From NCBI GenBank assembly GCA_041398605.1, contig JAWKUK010000011.1:241524-305523 (forward strand): a stretch of DNA of 64,000 nt, in the 5' to 3' direction. The notes under the pieces are model-generated. The model was not told the origin of the DNA and searched no databases. It saw nothing but the letters and a program-made list of their open reading frames with translations. Positions within the stretch are counted from its first letter, which is position 1. Every line of letters begins with the position of its first letter. Position numbers and translations under genes: made by a program. This DNA is from JAWKUK01 sp041398605. Its GTDB lineage: Bacteria > Planctomycetota > UBA1135 > GCA-002686595. Shown piece by piece: positions 18,361 to 27,454 of the stretch.

Positions 18361-19023
18361 TCAGCCGACACAGAACGGGGACAGCCAGCCGCCGGTCGCA
18401 GGCAGGTTGCGCGATTGCAGCCAGACTTTGCCGCGGCCGCTGAACTTCATCGTCAGGCCTTCGCCCGAGAAGAACGTGCTCTTCAAGCCGCCGAAGCCGG
18501 CGATCGTGTAGTTGATGCTCGGCTCCCACGCGACGACGTGGCCGGTGTCGACCGTCAGCTCGCCATCGAGCTCGCGCTCGACGACGGCGCCGTACGCGTT
18601 GAACCACAGGTCGCCCTCGCCCTCGGCGCGCAAGAGCGTCGCGCCCTCGCCGCTGAAGAGCGCCTTCACGCCGCCGAAGCGCGCGCGGACCGTCACGCCT
18701 GCGGTGCACGCCAGGAAGCTGCCCGCGGTCAGCCACAGCACGTCGCCGCTGATTCGCTGGTGGCACACGGTGCCCGGCAGCCCGGGGGACAGCGAGAGCT
18801 GCCCGCCGCGCGCGCCGCCGTACTCCGCGACGAAGAAGGACTCGCCGCCGAACAGCTTGCGCCCGAGCCCCGACACGACGCCGCCCATCACGCGGCTGCG
18901 CATCTCGAGGGAGGGCGACATGCGGCTCATCGCGCCGGCCTCGGTGGTGATCGTTTCGCCCGGGTCGAGGCGCACCGAGAGCTCGCCGTACTCGGGGTTC
19001 CCAAGGATCGTCACTTGCATCAC
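18361..19023 (-). CDS. AIM24/TIGR00266 family protein (first of three tandem copies)
   Basis: The product is 220 residues, opening MMQVTILGNPEYGELSVRL. It contains the family blocks LDPGETITTEAGAMSRM, GGVVSGLGRKLFGGESFFVA, VKALFSGEGATLLRAEGEGD, VDTGHVVAWEPSI and GRGKVWLQSRN. It is the first gene of the three-gene AIM24 operon. The start codon is 69 bp from the start of the divergently transcribed PSCyt1 gene, so that short interval should hold both promoters. Confidence 0.88.
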   Translation of the reverse strand: MMQVTILGNPEYGELSVRLDPGETITTEAGAMSRMSPSLEMRSRVMGGVVSGLGRKLFGGESFFVAEYGGARGGQLSLSPGLPGTVCHQRISGDVLWLTAGSFLACTAGVTVRARFGGVKALFSGEGATLLRAEGEGDLWFNAYGAVVERELDGELTVDTGHVVAWEPSINYTIAGFGGLKSTFFSGEGLTMKFSGRGKVWLQSRNLPATGGWLSPFCVG

Positions 19024-19092
19024 CTCCAGGCTAACCGGCGCGGCGCGAGCGCAGGCGGCAACATCTCGGCTTGCGCGCTACCCTGACCCGCG

Positions 19093-22000
19093 ATGCTCCC
19101 CCTCTCCGTCGTCTTGCTCAGCGCGGTGCAGCTCCCCCCTGCTGGGCTGAGAGCGCCCGCGCCACCGGTCGACTTCGCGCGGGAGGTCGCGCCGCTCCTG
19201 GCCGACCGTTGCTTCGCTTGCCACGGCCCCGATGAAGCCGCGCGGGAAGCGGGGCTCCGGCTCGATCGGCGCGAGGACGCGCTCATGCCCGCGGAGTCGG
19301 GGCGGCGCGCGGTCGTGCCCGGGGCGGCGGCGGACAGCGCCCTCGTCGCACGCATCGAGCACCCGAGCGCGCGCCAGCGCATGCCGCCGCCGAGCTCCGG
19401 CAAGGAGCTCTCCGCGGCCGAGCGCGCGACGCTCGCGCGCTGGATCGACGAGGGCGCGCGCTGGTCCTCGCACTGGGCCTGGACCGCGCCAGAGGCCGCG
19501 GCCGCCCCGGAGGTCCGCGACGCCGCCTGGTGCCGAGAGCCGCTCGACCGGTTCGTGCTCGCGGGCCTCGAAGCCGCTGGCCTCGCGCCGTCCCCCGAGG
19601 CCGACCCGATCACGCTCGTGCGGCGCGCGACGCTGACGCTGACCGGCTTGCCGCCGACGCCGGACGAGGTCGACCGGTTCGTCGCTGACGTCGCGCGCGA
19701 GGCGGCTGCGCGCGCCGCCGACGGGCCCGCGGGAGGCGCTGCGCGGCCCGACGCGTACGATCGCTTGCTCGAGCGCCTCTTCGCGAGCCCCGCCTACGGC
19801 GAGCGCGCGGCCCTGCCTTGGCTCGACGCGGCCAGGTATGCGGACAGCAACGGCTTCCAGCAGGACGGCGACACCCAGCAATGGGTTTGGCGCGATTGGC
19901 TCGTTCAGGCGCTGAACGACGACGTCCCGCTCGATCGCTTGGCGACGCTGATGCTGGCCGGCGACCTCCTCCCAGCAGCGGACGCGCGCGCCGCACAAGA
20001 GCAGCAGGTCGCGACGGCGTTCCTGCGCCTCCATCTCTTGAATGGCGAAGGCGGGAGCATCGCAGAAGAGCAACGCAACGTCATCGTGTTCGACCGCGTC
20101 GATGCGTTCGCGACGACCTTCCTCGGCCTCACGGCGGCGTGCGCGCAGTGCCACGACCACAAGTTCGATCCGTTGACGCAGCGCGAGTACTACGCGCTCT
20201 TCGACTACTTCAACCGCGTGCCCGAGTCGGGGCGACCCGACACGGGCGGCGCCTATCGCCTCGCCGAGCCGTTCATTACCGTCCCTTCGAACGCAGATCG
20301 CGTGTTGCTCGCGCAGGCCGAGGGCGCGCTCGACGCCGCGGAAGCGGCGCTGACGCAGCAGCTCGCGGCGCCCGGGCTGCTGGCGGCCGAGGCCGATTGG
20401 GCCGCGCGAACGCTCGCCGATGCGCGCCGGCTGTCGCTCGGCCCATGGGAGGCCGCGGCGCCGATCCCGGCGACCAGCTTCGACGGCGCTTACGCGACCG
20501 CGTGGGAGGCGGCGAAGGGTTGGGCCCCGCGGCCGGAGCTCGTCGACGGCGCGGTGCATCGACTCACCGGCGAGGCGACCGCGTTCTTCTTCCGCCGCGC
20601 GCTGCAGGTCGAGCCGGGACCCGGCTCAGCGAGCGAAGCGGGCGTGACCTTGCACTTCGGCAGCGACGATGGGCTGCGCGTCTGGCTCGATGGCGCGCTC
20701 GTGTTGGAGGACAAGGCCAGCCGCGCCGCCGCGCCCGACCAGGCGCGCGTCAGCGTGACCCTCGCGCCGGGCGCGCACACGCTCGTCGTGTTGATCGCGA
20801 ACGGCGGCGGCCCCGGCGGGCTCTGGTTCGAGGCGCGTGTCGCAGGTCTGCCCGTGCAAGACGCAGCCGAGCTCGCCGGCGCCTTGCCGAGTGACCTGCC
20901 AAGTGACTTGCCACGTGACTTGCCAAATGACATCGCGGGCGAGGCCGGCGCTCGCAGCCCCGAGACGGCTGCGCGCTTGCGCGCCGCCTTCCTCGCCGCG
21001 GCGCCCCCGACGGAGGTCGCGGCCGCGCTCGCCGCGCGGGACACGCGGCGCGCCGAGCTCGAAGCGCTGCGCGCGACGCTGCCGCGCGTGATGGTCATGT
21101 CCGACGCGCGCCCGCGCGAGACGCACGTGCTGTCCCGCGGCAACTACGAGGCGCCGCTCGAGGCCGTCACCGCAGGCACGCCGGCGTTCCTGCCGCCGCA
21201 GCCCCCCGACGCGCGCGGTGATCGCTTGGGCCTCGCGCGCTGGCTCGTCTCCGCCGAGAACCCGCTGTTCGCGCGGGTCATGGTGAACCACGCGTGGCAG
21301 CTCGTGTTCGGCGCGGGCCTCGTGAAGACCGCCGAGGACTTCGGCGCGCAAGGGGCGGCGCCGAGCCACCCCGAGCTGCTCGATACATTGGCCGTCTCGC
21401 TGCGCGCGGGGGGGTGGAGCGCGAAGGAGCTGCATCGGACGCTCGTCGCGAGCGCGACGTTTCGCCAGTCGTCGCGCCTGACGGGCGAGCGTGGCGCGCG
21501 GCTCATGGCGCTCGACCCGGAGAACCGCTTGCTCGCGCGCGGCGCGCGCCGGCGGCTCCCTGCGATGCTGCTGCGCGACGTGGCGCTCGCCGCGAGCGGG
21601 CTCTTGGTGCGAGAGCTCGGCGGGCCGCCGGTCTATCCCTATCAGCCGCCGGGGATCTGGGACGGGCTCGCGATCACCAAGGAGCGCGAGTTCACGTATC
21701 CGCAGTCGTCGGGCGCGGCCCTCTATCGGCGCAGCCTCTACACGTTTTGGCGCCGCACCGTCGCGCCCGGGAACATGTTCGACGCTTCCCAGCGGCAGGC
21801 GTGCAAGGTGCGCGCGTCCGTCACGTCGACGCCGCTGCACGCGCTGACGATGCTGAACGACCCGACGTGGGTCGAGGCCGCGCGCGCGCTCGCGCAGGCG
21901 GCGATGCACAGAGAGGCGGGGCTCGGAGCGCAGGTCGAGTTCGCGTTCAGGCGGGTGGTCGCGCGCGGCCCCGCGCCGGACGAGCGCGATGTGCTGACGC

Positions 22001-22173
22001 GCGGGTTCATGCGCGCGCATGAGCGGTTTGCCGCGGATGCGGCGGCCGCTGAGGCGCTCTTGTCCGTCGGTGAGAGCGCGCGCGACGTCGCGCTGGACAG
22101 CGCCGCGCACGCGGCGCTCACCGTGGTGTGCCTGACGATCTTCAACCTCGACGAGGCCCTGACATGCGAATGA
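19093..22173 (+). CDS. Planctomycete cytochrome c (PSCyt1)-DUF1549-PA14-DUF1553 protein
   Basis: The 1026-residue secreted protein begins with a signal-like MLPLSVVLLSAVQLPPAG. A PSCyt1 haem-binding motif CFACHG lies near residue 40, with the PSCyt1 tail RMPPPSSGKELSAAE. DUF1549 follows (LDRFVLAGLEAAGL to CAQCHDHKFDP, a second CxxCH). Next comes a PA14-like insert (HFGSDDGLRVWLDGALVLED), then DUF1553 (LGLARWLVSAENPLFARVMV, QSSGAALYRRSLYTFWRRT, FDASQRQACKVRAS). A short Asp-Leu-Pro repeat links PA14 and DUF1553. Relatives are abundant in Planctomycetota and are always paired with DUF1501. Their biochemical role is unproven; a periplasmic redox or polysaccharide-linked role is usually suggested. 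Confidence 0.92.
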   Translation: MLPLSVVLLSAVQLPPAGLRAPAPPVDFAREVAPLLADRCFACHGPDEAAREAGLRLDRREDALMPAESGRRAVVPGAAADSALVARIEHPSARQRMPPPSSGKELSAAERATLARWIDEGARWSSHWAWTAPEAAAAPEVRDAAWCREPLDRFVLAGLEAAGLAPSPEADPITLVRRATLTLTGLPPTPDEVDRFVADVAREAAARAADGPAGGAARPDAYDRLLERLFASPAYGERAALPWLDAARYADSNGFQQDGDTQQWVWRDWLVQALNDDVPLDRLATLMLAGDLLPAADARAAQEQQVATAFLRLHLLNGEGGSIAEEQRNVIVFDRVDAFATTFLGLTAACAQCHDHKFDPLTQREYYALFDYFNRVPESGRPDTGGAYRLAEPFITVPSNADRVLLAQAEGALDAAEAALTQQLAAPGLLAAEADWAARTLADARRLSLGPWEAAAPIPATSFDGAYATAWEAAKGWAPRPELVDGAVHRLTGEATAFFFRRALQVEPGPGSASEAGVTLHFGSDDGLRVWLDGALVLEDKASRAAAPDQARVSVTLAPGAHTLVVLIANGGGPGGLWFEARVAGLPVQDAAELAGALPSDLPSDLPRDLPNDIAGEAGARSPETAARLRAAFLAAAPPTEVAAALAARDTRRAELEALRATLPRVMVMSDARPRETHVLSRGNYEAPLEAVTAGTPAFLPPQPPDARGDRLGLARWLVSAENPLFARVMVNHAWQLVFGAGLVKTAEDFGAQGAAPSHPELLDTLAVSLRAGGWSAKELHRTLVASATFRQSSRLTGERGARLMALDPENRLLARGARRRLPAMLLRDVALAASGLLVRELGGPPVYPYQPPGIWDGLAITKEREFTYPQSSGAALYRRSLYTFWRRTVAPGNMFDASQRQACKVRASVTSTPLHALTMLNDPTWVEAARALAQAAMHREAGLGAQVEFAFRRVVARGPAPDERDVLTRGFMRAHERFAADAAAAEALLSVGESARDVALDSAAHAALTVVCLTIFNLDEALTCE
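20885..20932 (+). repeat. In-frame 12-bp tandem repeat (4 copies) inside the PSCyt1 gene
   Basis: There are four consecutive 12-bp units of the type tgccaagtgact, with one to three differences between units. They encode Leu-Pro-Ser/Arg/Asn-Asp steps (PSDLPSDLPRDLPND) in the linker between the PA14-like insert and DUF1553. Confidence 0.85.
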
Positions 22174-23612
22174 CGCGCCGCGCTCTCCTGGGGCAGACCG
22201 GGGCGGGCCTCGGGCTCGCCGCGCTGGCCGGGTTGCTCCAGGATGACGGCTTCGGGCGCGACGTCGGCGTGCAGCAGGGCCAGCAGGGAGCACTAGCCCC
22301 GCAGGGCCCACACTTCCCGCCGCGCGCGAAGCGGGTCGTTGTGCTGTGGCAGGGCGGGGGCCCCTCGCACGTCGACCTCTTCGATCCAAAGCCAGGGCTC
22401 GAGGCGCTGCGCATGACGGAGCTGCCGGAGTCCGTGCGGCGCCGGGCGCGCCTCTCGACGATGACCTCGGGCCAGGGGAGCTACCCGATCCTGCCCGCGA
22501 TCCGCCCGTTCCAGCGCTACGGGGAGTCTGGCATGGAGCTGTCGACGCTCCTGCCGTCCATCGGCGGCGTGGCGGATCACCTGTGCCTCGTACGCTCCTT
22601 GCACACCGAAGCGGTCAACCATGCGCCCGGCGTGACGCTGTGGCTGACCGGCAGCCAGCTCCCAGGGCGCCCGAGCCTCGGCGCGTGGGCCGTCTACGGG
22701 TTGGGCAGCCTCTCGCAGGACCTGCCGGCGTTTGTCGTGATGACGTCGTCGGACCAAGACCGCACCTGCGGGCAGCTCTTTTATGACCACTACTGGGGCG
22801 CGGGCTTCCTGCCTTCGAAGCACCAGGGCGTCCGCCTGCGCGCGAGCGGAGATCCGATCCTGTACCTCGCCGATCCGCCCGGGCTTTCGCGGGAGCTGCG
22901 GCGCGGCGCGCTCGACGACCTCGCGGCGCTGAACCAGCGGCACCTCGACGCGTTCGGCGACCCGGAGATCGCGACGCGCATGGCCCAGTACGAGCTCGCG
23001 TTCCAGATGCAGGCGAGCGTGCCGGACCTCCTGGACCTCTCGCGCGAGTCGGCGAGCACGCTCGCGATGTATGGGCCCGACGTCCAGCGCGAGGGCAGCT
23101 ACGCGCGCAACTGCCTCATGGCGCGGCGCCTCTTGGAGCGCGGCGTGCGCTTCGTGCAGCTCATGCACAGCGGCTGGGACCAGCACCGCAACCTCATGAC
23201 GCAGCTCGAGGTCCAGTGTCGTGACACGGACCAGCCCTCGGCGGCGCTTGTCGCGGACCTCGCCCAACGCGGGCTGCTTGACGACACGATCGTGCTGTGG
23301 GGCGGGGAGTTCGGGCGCACCTCGTTTGTCCAGGGCGACATCTCGCGCCTCGACGGGCACGGCCGCGATCACCTCGGCAGCTGCTTCTCGATGTGGCTCG
23401 CAGGGGGAGGCTTCCGCGGCGGGCACGTCCACGGCGCCAGCGATGACTTCGCCTACCACCCGGCGGAGGGGGCGCTCCACGTGCACGACCTGCAGGCGAC
23501 GCTGTTGCATCAGCTCGGGTTCGACCACAAGCGCCTGACCTGGCGGCACCAGGGGCGCGACTTCCGGCTGACGGACGTGCATGGCGAGGTGGCGCGCGGG
23601 CTCCTGGCGTGA
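22164..23612 (+). CDS. DUF1501 protein, twin-arginine signal
   Basis: The ATG at 22164 gives MRMTRRALLGQTGAGLGLAA, with an RR motif and hydrophobic stretch fitting a Tat signal. A second ATG at 22170 overlaps the cytochrome stop as ATGA and may be the real start. The roughly 480-residue protein has the DUF1501 (sulfatase/phosphatase-like fold) landmarks: VVVLWQGGGPSHVDLFDPKP, FVQLMHSGWDQHRN, DTIVLWGGEFGRTSFVQG, GRDHLGSCFSMWLAGGG. It is the constant partner of PSCyt1/DUF1549/DUF1553 proteins and is translationally coupled to one here. Its reaction is unknown. Confidence 0.92.
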   Translation: MRMTRRALLGQTGAGLGLAALAGLLQDDGFGRDVGVQQGQQGALAPQGPHFPPRAKRVVVLWQGGGPSHVDLFDPKPGLEALRMTELPESVRRRARLSTMTSGQGSYPILPAIRPFQRYGESGMELSTLLPSIGGVADHLCLVRSLHTEAVNHAPGVTLWLTGSQLPGRPSLGAWAVYGLGSLSQDLPAFVVMTSSDQDRTCGQLFYDHYWGAGFLPSKHQGVRLRASGDPILYLADPPGLSRELRRGALDDLAALNQRHLDAFGDPEIATRMAQYELAFQMQASVPDLLDLSRESASTLAMYGPDVQREGSYARNCLMARRLLERGVRFVQLMHSGWDQHRNLMTQLEVQCRDTDQPSAALVADLAQRGLLDDTIVLWGGEFGRTSFVQGDISRLDGHGRDHLGSCFSMWLAGGGFRGGHVHGASDDFAYHPAEGALHVHDLQATLLHQLGFDHKRLTWRHQGRDFRLTDVHGEVARGLLA

Positions 23613-23848
23613 GCCTGCGCCGCGGGGCGCGGGGGGCGCGGGTCCAGGGGCCCTGGGCCGCGCGCGCGTCGCCCGCGGATCCTCGGCAGGGCGCTCAGGG
23701 TGAGGCTCCTGTGCGTCGATCTGTCACCGGAGCCACCGCTTGGGATGCTCCAACGCTAGAATCGTGCGCCGAAAACTCTGGCCGACCCTGGGCGTCGGTC
23801 GAACTCAGACCCAGGGTCGTCCCGAGGTCCTCTCCGCAAGCCGCCACC

Positions 23849-24904
23849 ATGAAGATCACCGAAATTCCCGTAGAGGGTTACGAGCGCGTCGCCCGTTGCA
23901 TCGACGACGCTTCAGGCTTGCACGCGCTCATTGCGGTGCACAACACGACCCTCGGCCCGGCCTTGGGCGGCATGCGGCTCTGGGACTACGCGTCGGAGGA
24001 CGAGGCGCTCTTCGACGTGCTGCGCCTCGCGAAGGGCATGACCTACAAGTCGGCGGTGGCGGACACCGGGCTCGGCGGCGGGAAGTCGGTCATCATCGGC
24101 GACCCAGAGCGCGTGAAGTCGGCGGCCCTCTTCGAGGCGATGGGGCGCTTCGTGAACCAGTTCGGCGGCAAGTACATCACCGCCGAGGACATGAACATCG
24201 GCATCGAGGACCTGCGGAGCGTGCGCCAGACGACGCGCCACGTCACGGGCCTCTCCCGCGAAGAAGGCGGCTCCGGCAACCCGAGCCCTTACACCGCGTA
24301 CGGTTGTGTCGTCGGGATCCGCGCGGCCGCCCAGCACAAGTTCGGCACCCAGGACCTCGCCGGCAAGCACGTCTTGATCCAAGGCGTCGGCGCGGTCGGC
24401 TCGGAGATGGCGCGCCTCTTGAAGGAGCGCGGCGCGCGCATCACGATCTGCGACATCCGCGATGACCGCGTCGCGAAGCTCGCCGCCGAGCACGGCTACG
24501 AGACGGTCGATGACGAGGCGCACCTCTCCGTCGATTGCGACATCTACGCGCCGTGCGCGCGCGGCGCGGGCCTCAACGACGAGACGATCCCGCAGCTGAA
24601 GTGCCAAGTCGTCGCCGGCTGCGCGAACAACCAGCTCCTGGAGCCGCGCCACGGCGAGGCGCTGCGCCAGCGCGGCATCCTCTATGTGCCCGACTACGTG
24701 ATCAACGCGGGCGGGATCATCAACGTGTCCGTTGAGCTGCGCACCGGCGGCTACGACGAGCCGTTCGCGATCCGCAAGATCGACACGATCTACGAGAACC
24801 TCGAGCAGGTGTTCGCGATCTCGGAGCGCGAGGGGATCGCGACGAACATCGCGTCCGAGCGCTTGGCCGAACGACGCCTCGACGCCGCGAAGCAAGAGGC
24901 CTGA
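23849..24904 (+). CDS. Leucine/valine/phenylalanine dehydrogenase (Glu/Leu/Phe/Val dehydrogenase family)
   Basis: The start is set at the ATG opening MKITEIPVEGYERVARCID; the upstream open frame has no family similarity. The 351-residue length is normal for the family. The reaction is NAD-dependent reversible oxidative deamination of a branched-chain or aromatic amino acid. Catalytic lysines are in GMTYKSAVADTGLGGGKSVI (K67 and K79). The Rossmann glycines are GVGAVG (179-184) and the substrate region is GSGNPSPYTAYG. The C-terminus contains YVPDYVINAGGIINV, typical of the family. Leucine dehydrogenase is the best guess; valine or phenylalanine preference cannot be excluded. The membrane protein gene follows after 5 bp. 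Confidence 0.9.
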   Translation: MKITEIPVEGYERVARCIDDASGLHALIAVHNTTLGPALGGMRLWDYASEDEALFDVLRLAKGMTYKSAVADTGLGGGKSVIIGDPERVKSAALFEAMGRFVNQFGGKYITAEDMNIGIEDLRSVRQTTRHVTGLSREEGGSGNPSPYTAYGCVVGIRAAAQHKFGTQDLAGKHVLIQGVGAVGSEMARLLKERGARITICDIRDDRVAKLAAEHGYETVDDEAHLSVDCDIYAPCARGAGLNDETIPQLKCQVVAGCANNQLLEPRHGEALRQRGILYVPDYVINAGGIINVSVELRTGGYDEPFAIRKIDTIYENLEQVFAISEREGIATNIASERLAERRLDAAKQEA

Positions 24905-24909
24905 GCAGC

Positions 24910-25620
24910 GTGCGCTTCGTGCGCAAGCTCGGTCGGCTCGGGCCCCTCGCGGCGTTCACCGCGCTCGGGCCCCTCGTCGGCGCGACGGTGTTGGCCGCGT
25001 CCTCGGAGACCTGGTTCCCGCCGCTCGAAGCGGCGGGCGCGGGCGCTGTGCCTTGCGTGATGTTCGGGACGGTGTTGCTCGCCGGTCTGTCGCTGGTGCC
25101 GACACACGCGTCGTCGTTGGTGGCGGGGCTGTTGTTCGGCGTGACGGGCGGGACGTTGGTCGCGGTGGCTGGAGTGCTCGGCGCGGCCCTGCTCGGCTTC
25201 TTCGTGGTGCGTCGCATCGTCGGCGAGCGCTTCTTGCAGCAGCTCGCGGCGCACCCGCGCGCGAGCGCTGTGCACACGGACCTCTTGAGGCGCGGCGCCG
25301 CGCGCGCGGCGCTCTTCATCGCGCTCATTCGGCTGTCGCCGGTGATGCCCTTCGCGGCGACGAACCTCTTGATTGCGGCGTCGGGCGTGCGCCCGTGGGC
25401 GTTCCTCGCGGGCTCGCTCGTGGGCCTCGCGCCGCGCATCGTCGCGGTGGTGCTCGCGGGGGCTGGCTTGGCGGACCTCGACCTGTCGCAGGCTGCGGAC
25501 CAGCGCGTTGTGATCGTCGGCGGCGTCGCGACGATCGCGGCGTTGGCGGTCATCGGCGCGCTGAGCCGACGCGCCCTCGCGCGCGCGCACCCAGCACCAC
25601 CGCTCAGCGGCCGCCCGTGA
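24910..25620 (+). CDS. VTT/TVP38 (DedA-like, SNARE-associated) membrane protein
   Basis: A GTG start gives 236 residues with about five hydrophobic segments (VPCVMFGTVLLAGLSLV, SSLVAGLLFGVTGGTLVA, VAGVLGAALLGFFVV, LAPRIVAVVLAGAGL, VIVGGVATIAALAVIGAL). The VTT-domain signature region reads ALIRLSPVMPFAATNLLIAA, close to the family's 'R..P..P....N...G' pattern. Relatives are inner-membrane proteins, some acting as lipid scramblases or flippases; the role here is inferred only. It follows the amino-acid dehydrogenase by 5 bp and overlaps the convergent acyltransferase gene by 17 bp. Confidence 0.8.
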   Translation: MRFVRKLGRLGPLAAFTALGPLVGATVLAASSETWFPPLEAAGAGAVPCVMFGTVLLAGLSLVPTHASSLVAGLLFGVTGGTLVAVAGVLGAALLGFFVVRRIVGERFLQQLAAHPRASAVHTDLLRRGAARAALFIALIRLSPVMPFAATNLLIAASGVRPWAFLAGSLVGLAPRIVAVVLAGAGLADLDLSQAADQRVVIVGGVATIAALAVIGALSRRALARAHPAPPLSGRP

Positions 25621-26689
25621 TCAGCGCGGTGAAGCGCGGGGCGACGCGGCGTAACACGCGGTCGATGACAACAAGCGCGATCACGATCACCGTCGGGAGC
25701 GCCAGGTAGAGCGCGAAGTCCAGCGCCGGGTGCGCCGCATGGGTCGCCTTCGCCGCGACGCGGCGCGCGATCGTCAGCAGCGGCTCGTGCGCCGCGAAGA
25801 CGAAGAACGCCGAGCTCGCCAGCGTCGTCAGCGCCGCTCCAACCGATGGGCGCGTCACAGCCAGCCGCGTCGCTCCGAGCACCGTCACCATGCCCAAGAC
25901 GATGCCCACCTGGTGCACGTAGGGGAACCACTCGCCGGTCCAGCCCATGACCTCACACCCGAGCACCGCGCCGTAGGCGCACGCGACCGCCACAAAGCCC
26001 CGATCGAGCGCAAACAGCGACGCGCCGCGCATCCGCGCGAGCCCGCCGACATAGAAGAACAAGAGCGCGACCGCCCCTGGGATCTTGATTGGCCATGTGT
26101 GCGTCAGCCACGGCGCCGCCAGCAACACGAGGCCCACCAGCGGCGCGCGCACGACAAACGCGTACATGAGCGGCGCCAGCAGGACTGCCAGCATCAGGTC
26201 GCGGATGAACCAGAACTGATACGCGACCGGCGTCACCGTGATCCCGAGGACCGCGTTGATCCAGCCCAGCGGCCCCGCGTCGAGGAACGCGCCCTGCGCC
26301 CCCGACAGGAGGCCACGCGTCGCGGGCGCCGCGCGCGCAACGGCCAGCGCCAGCGCCAGCGCGACGTTCCAGAACAAGTAGGGCACCAGCAGCGTTCGAA
26401 CGCGGCTGCGCAGCTTCGAGCCGTAGGCCGCGCGCAGCCCCGCGGCGCCTCGGAGCCCGCCGAAGAAGAGGTACCCGGACACGAGGAAGAACAGCGGCAC
26501 CGCCGTCGCCGCGACCCCGTCCGAGAGCGCGCTGCGCACGCCGCCGAGCACACGCTCCAACAGCGGCGCCGTCTCCGCGACGCGCTGGCCGACGCGATCG
26601 TTGTTGGCGTGGATGAAGACCACCGCGACGATCAAGGGGAAGCGCAGCGCGCTGAGGCGCGTCGAATCCGACGTAGGGATGGGGCTCAT
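25604..26689 (-). CDS. Acyltransferase 3 family membrane protein
   Basis: The 361-residue multi-pass protein opens with the family hallmark STRLSALRFPLIVAVVFIHA, in which the His follows the first helix as in OatA/NodX-type acyltransferases. FFLVSGYLFF and LRSRVRTLLVPYLFWN are the second and third conserved blocks, and YQFWFIRDLM is the fourth. Around ten hydrophobic helices follow. These enzymes O-acetylate or acylate sugars and peptidoglycan at the membrane; the acceptor is unknown. It stands at the convergent end of the dehydrogenase/VTT pair and begins 15 bp after the stop of the upstream minus-strand P460-like gene, so it may be co-transcribed with that gene. Confidence 0.88.
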   Translation of the reverse strand: MSPIPTSDSTRLSALRFPLIVAVVFIHANNDRVGQRVAETAPLLERVLGGVRSALSDGVAATAVPLFFLVSGYLFFGGLRGAAGLRAAYGSKLRSRVRTLLVPYLFWNVALALALAVARAAPATRGLLSGAQGAFLDAGPLGWINAVLGITVTPVAYQFWFIRDLMLAVLLAPLMYAFVVRAPLVGLVLLAAPWLTHTWPIKIPGAVALLFFYVGGLARMRGASLFALDRGFVAVACAYGAVLGCEVMGWTGEWFPYVHQVGIVLGMVTVLGATRLAVTRPSVGAALTTLASSAFFVFAAHEPLLTIARRVAAKATHAAHPALDFALYLALPTVIVIALVVIDRVLRRVAPRFTALITGGR

Positions 26690-26704
26690 CTCAAGCGCGA
26701 GGCA

Positions 26705-27415
26705 CTAGCTGCCGAGGCCGAACAGTCCCCCGTGCGGCGCCTCCGCGTGACACCGTACACAGCTCGCGATGCGTCCGGCCGCAGTGATCTCTCCTTCCGG
26801 CGAGACCGTCGCATAGCGCCAGGCCGCTTCGCCCTCTTCTGGGCCAGTGGCGCGGATCATCATGAAGAGCCCCGATGCCTCGCCGGGGACGAACAGCCCC
26901 TCCTCCGTCTGCACGACATGGCTCGGCAGGGACCCCGGGCCAGGCATCACGTAGGGCACGGCGCGCATCGTCGCCTTGACGATCACCTGGTCTCGCTGCG
27001 GCGCCCCGGAGGCCACGCCGCGATAGGCCGCGGGGTCGCGCGCGTAGAGCGAATAGAGCTTCTTGCCGTGCCCGCTCGGCGCGCCGTCCTCCGTGGCCGC
27101 TTCCGGACCTGCGCTCCACATCGCGCGGGTCGTCGACGCCGCGCGCCCAGGCGACAGCGGCGCGCGGCAGTCGGTCGGAGCGACGTGCAACACCGCCTCG
27201 AGGCGGCCCCAACGGCCGTAATCCGCGGCGACTGCCGCAACGGTCGCGCGCAGGTCGTCGTCGCTAGGAGGGGCCGTCACCATCGTCGGCGCCGGCGGCT
27301 CGTTCGAGTCGCCGCGCGCACGGCCAGCAGCAGTCGGGAGAGTGCAGGCCGGCAGGAGGCCCAGGCCAAGGCAGCCGAGGAGACCAAGACCGCGCCGTCG
27401 TTGGGAGTGTCGCAT
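26705..27415 (-). CDS. Cytochrome P460-like c-type haem lipoprotein
   Basis: The 236-residue protein begins MRHSQRRRGLGLLGCLGLGL and then LLPACTL, a lipoprotein signal with lipobox LPAC. The cytochrome P460 domain is shown by HGKKLYSLYARDPAAY, VIVKATMRAVPY, GEASGLFMMIRATGP, and the C-terminal haem site SCVRCHAEAPHGGLFGL (CxxCH). P460 cytochromes oxidise hydroxylamine or bind NO in some bacteria, but many planctomycete homologues have no known substrate. The cross-linking lysine of true P460 cannot be confirmed by eye. It lies in a minus-strand group with the thioredoxin-like lipoprotein and the acyltransferase. Confidence 0.83.
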   Translation of the reverse strand: MRHSQRRRGLGLLGCLGLGLLPACTLPTAAGRARGDSNEPPAPTMVTAPPSDDDLRATVAAVAADYGRWGRLEAVLHVAPTDCRAPLSPGRAASTTRAMWSAGPEAATEDGAPSGHGKKLYSLYARDPAAYRGVASGAPQRDQVIVKATMRAVPYVMPGPGSLPSHVVQTEEGLFVPGEASGLFMMIRATGPEEGEAAWRYATVSPEGEITAAGRIASCVRCHAEAPHGGLFGLGS

Positions 27416-27454
27416 GTCGACCCCAACGTTACCGCAGGCCGAGAACTTGGTGAG

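Noticed and set aside
23838..23851. Eukaryote-like Kozak context (gccgccaccatg) before the leucine-type dehydrogenase
   Set aside because: The context is a chance product of high GC; the gene is bacterial in content and setting.
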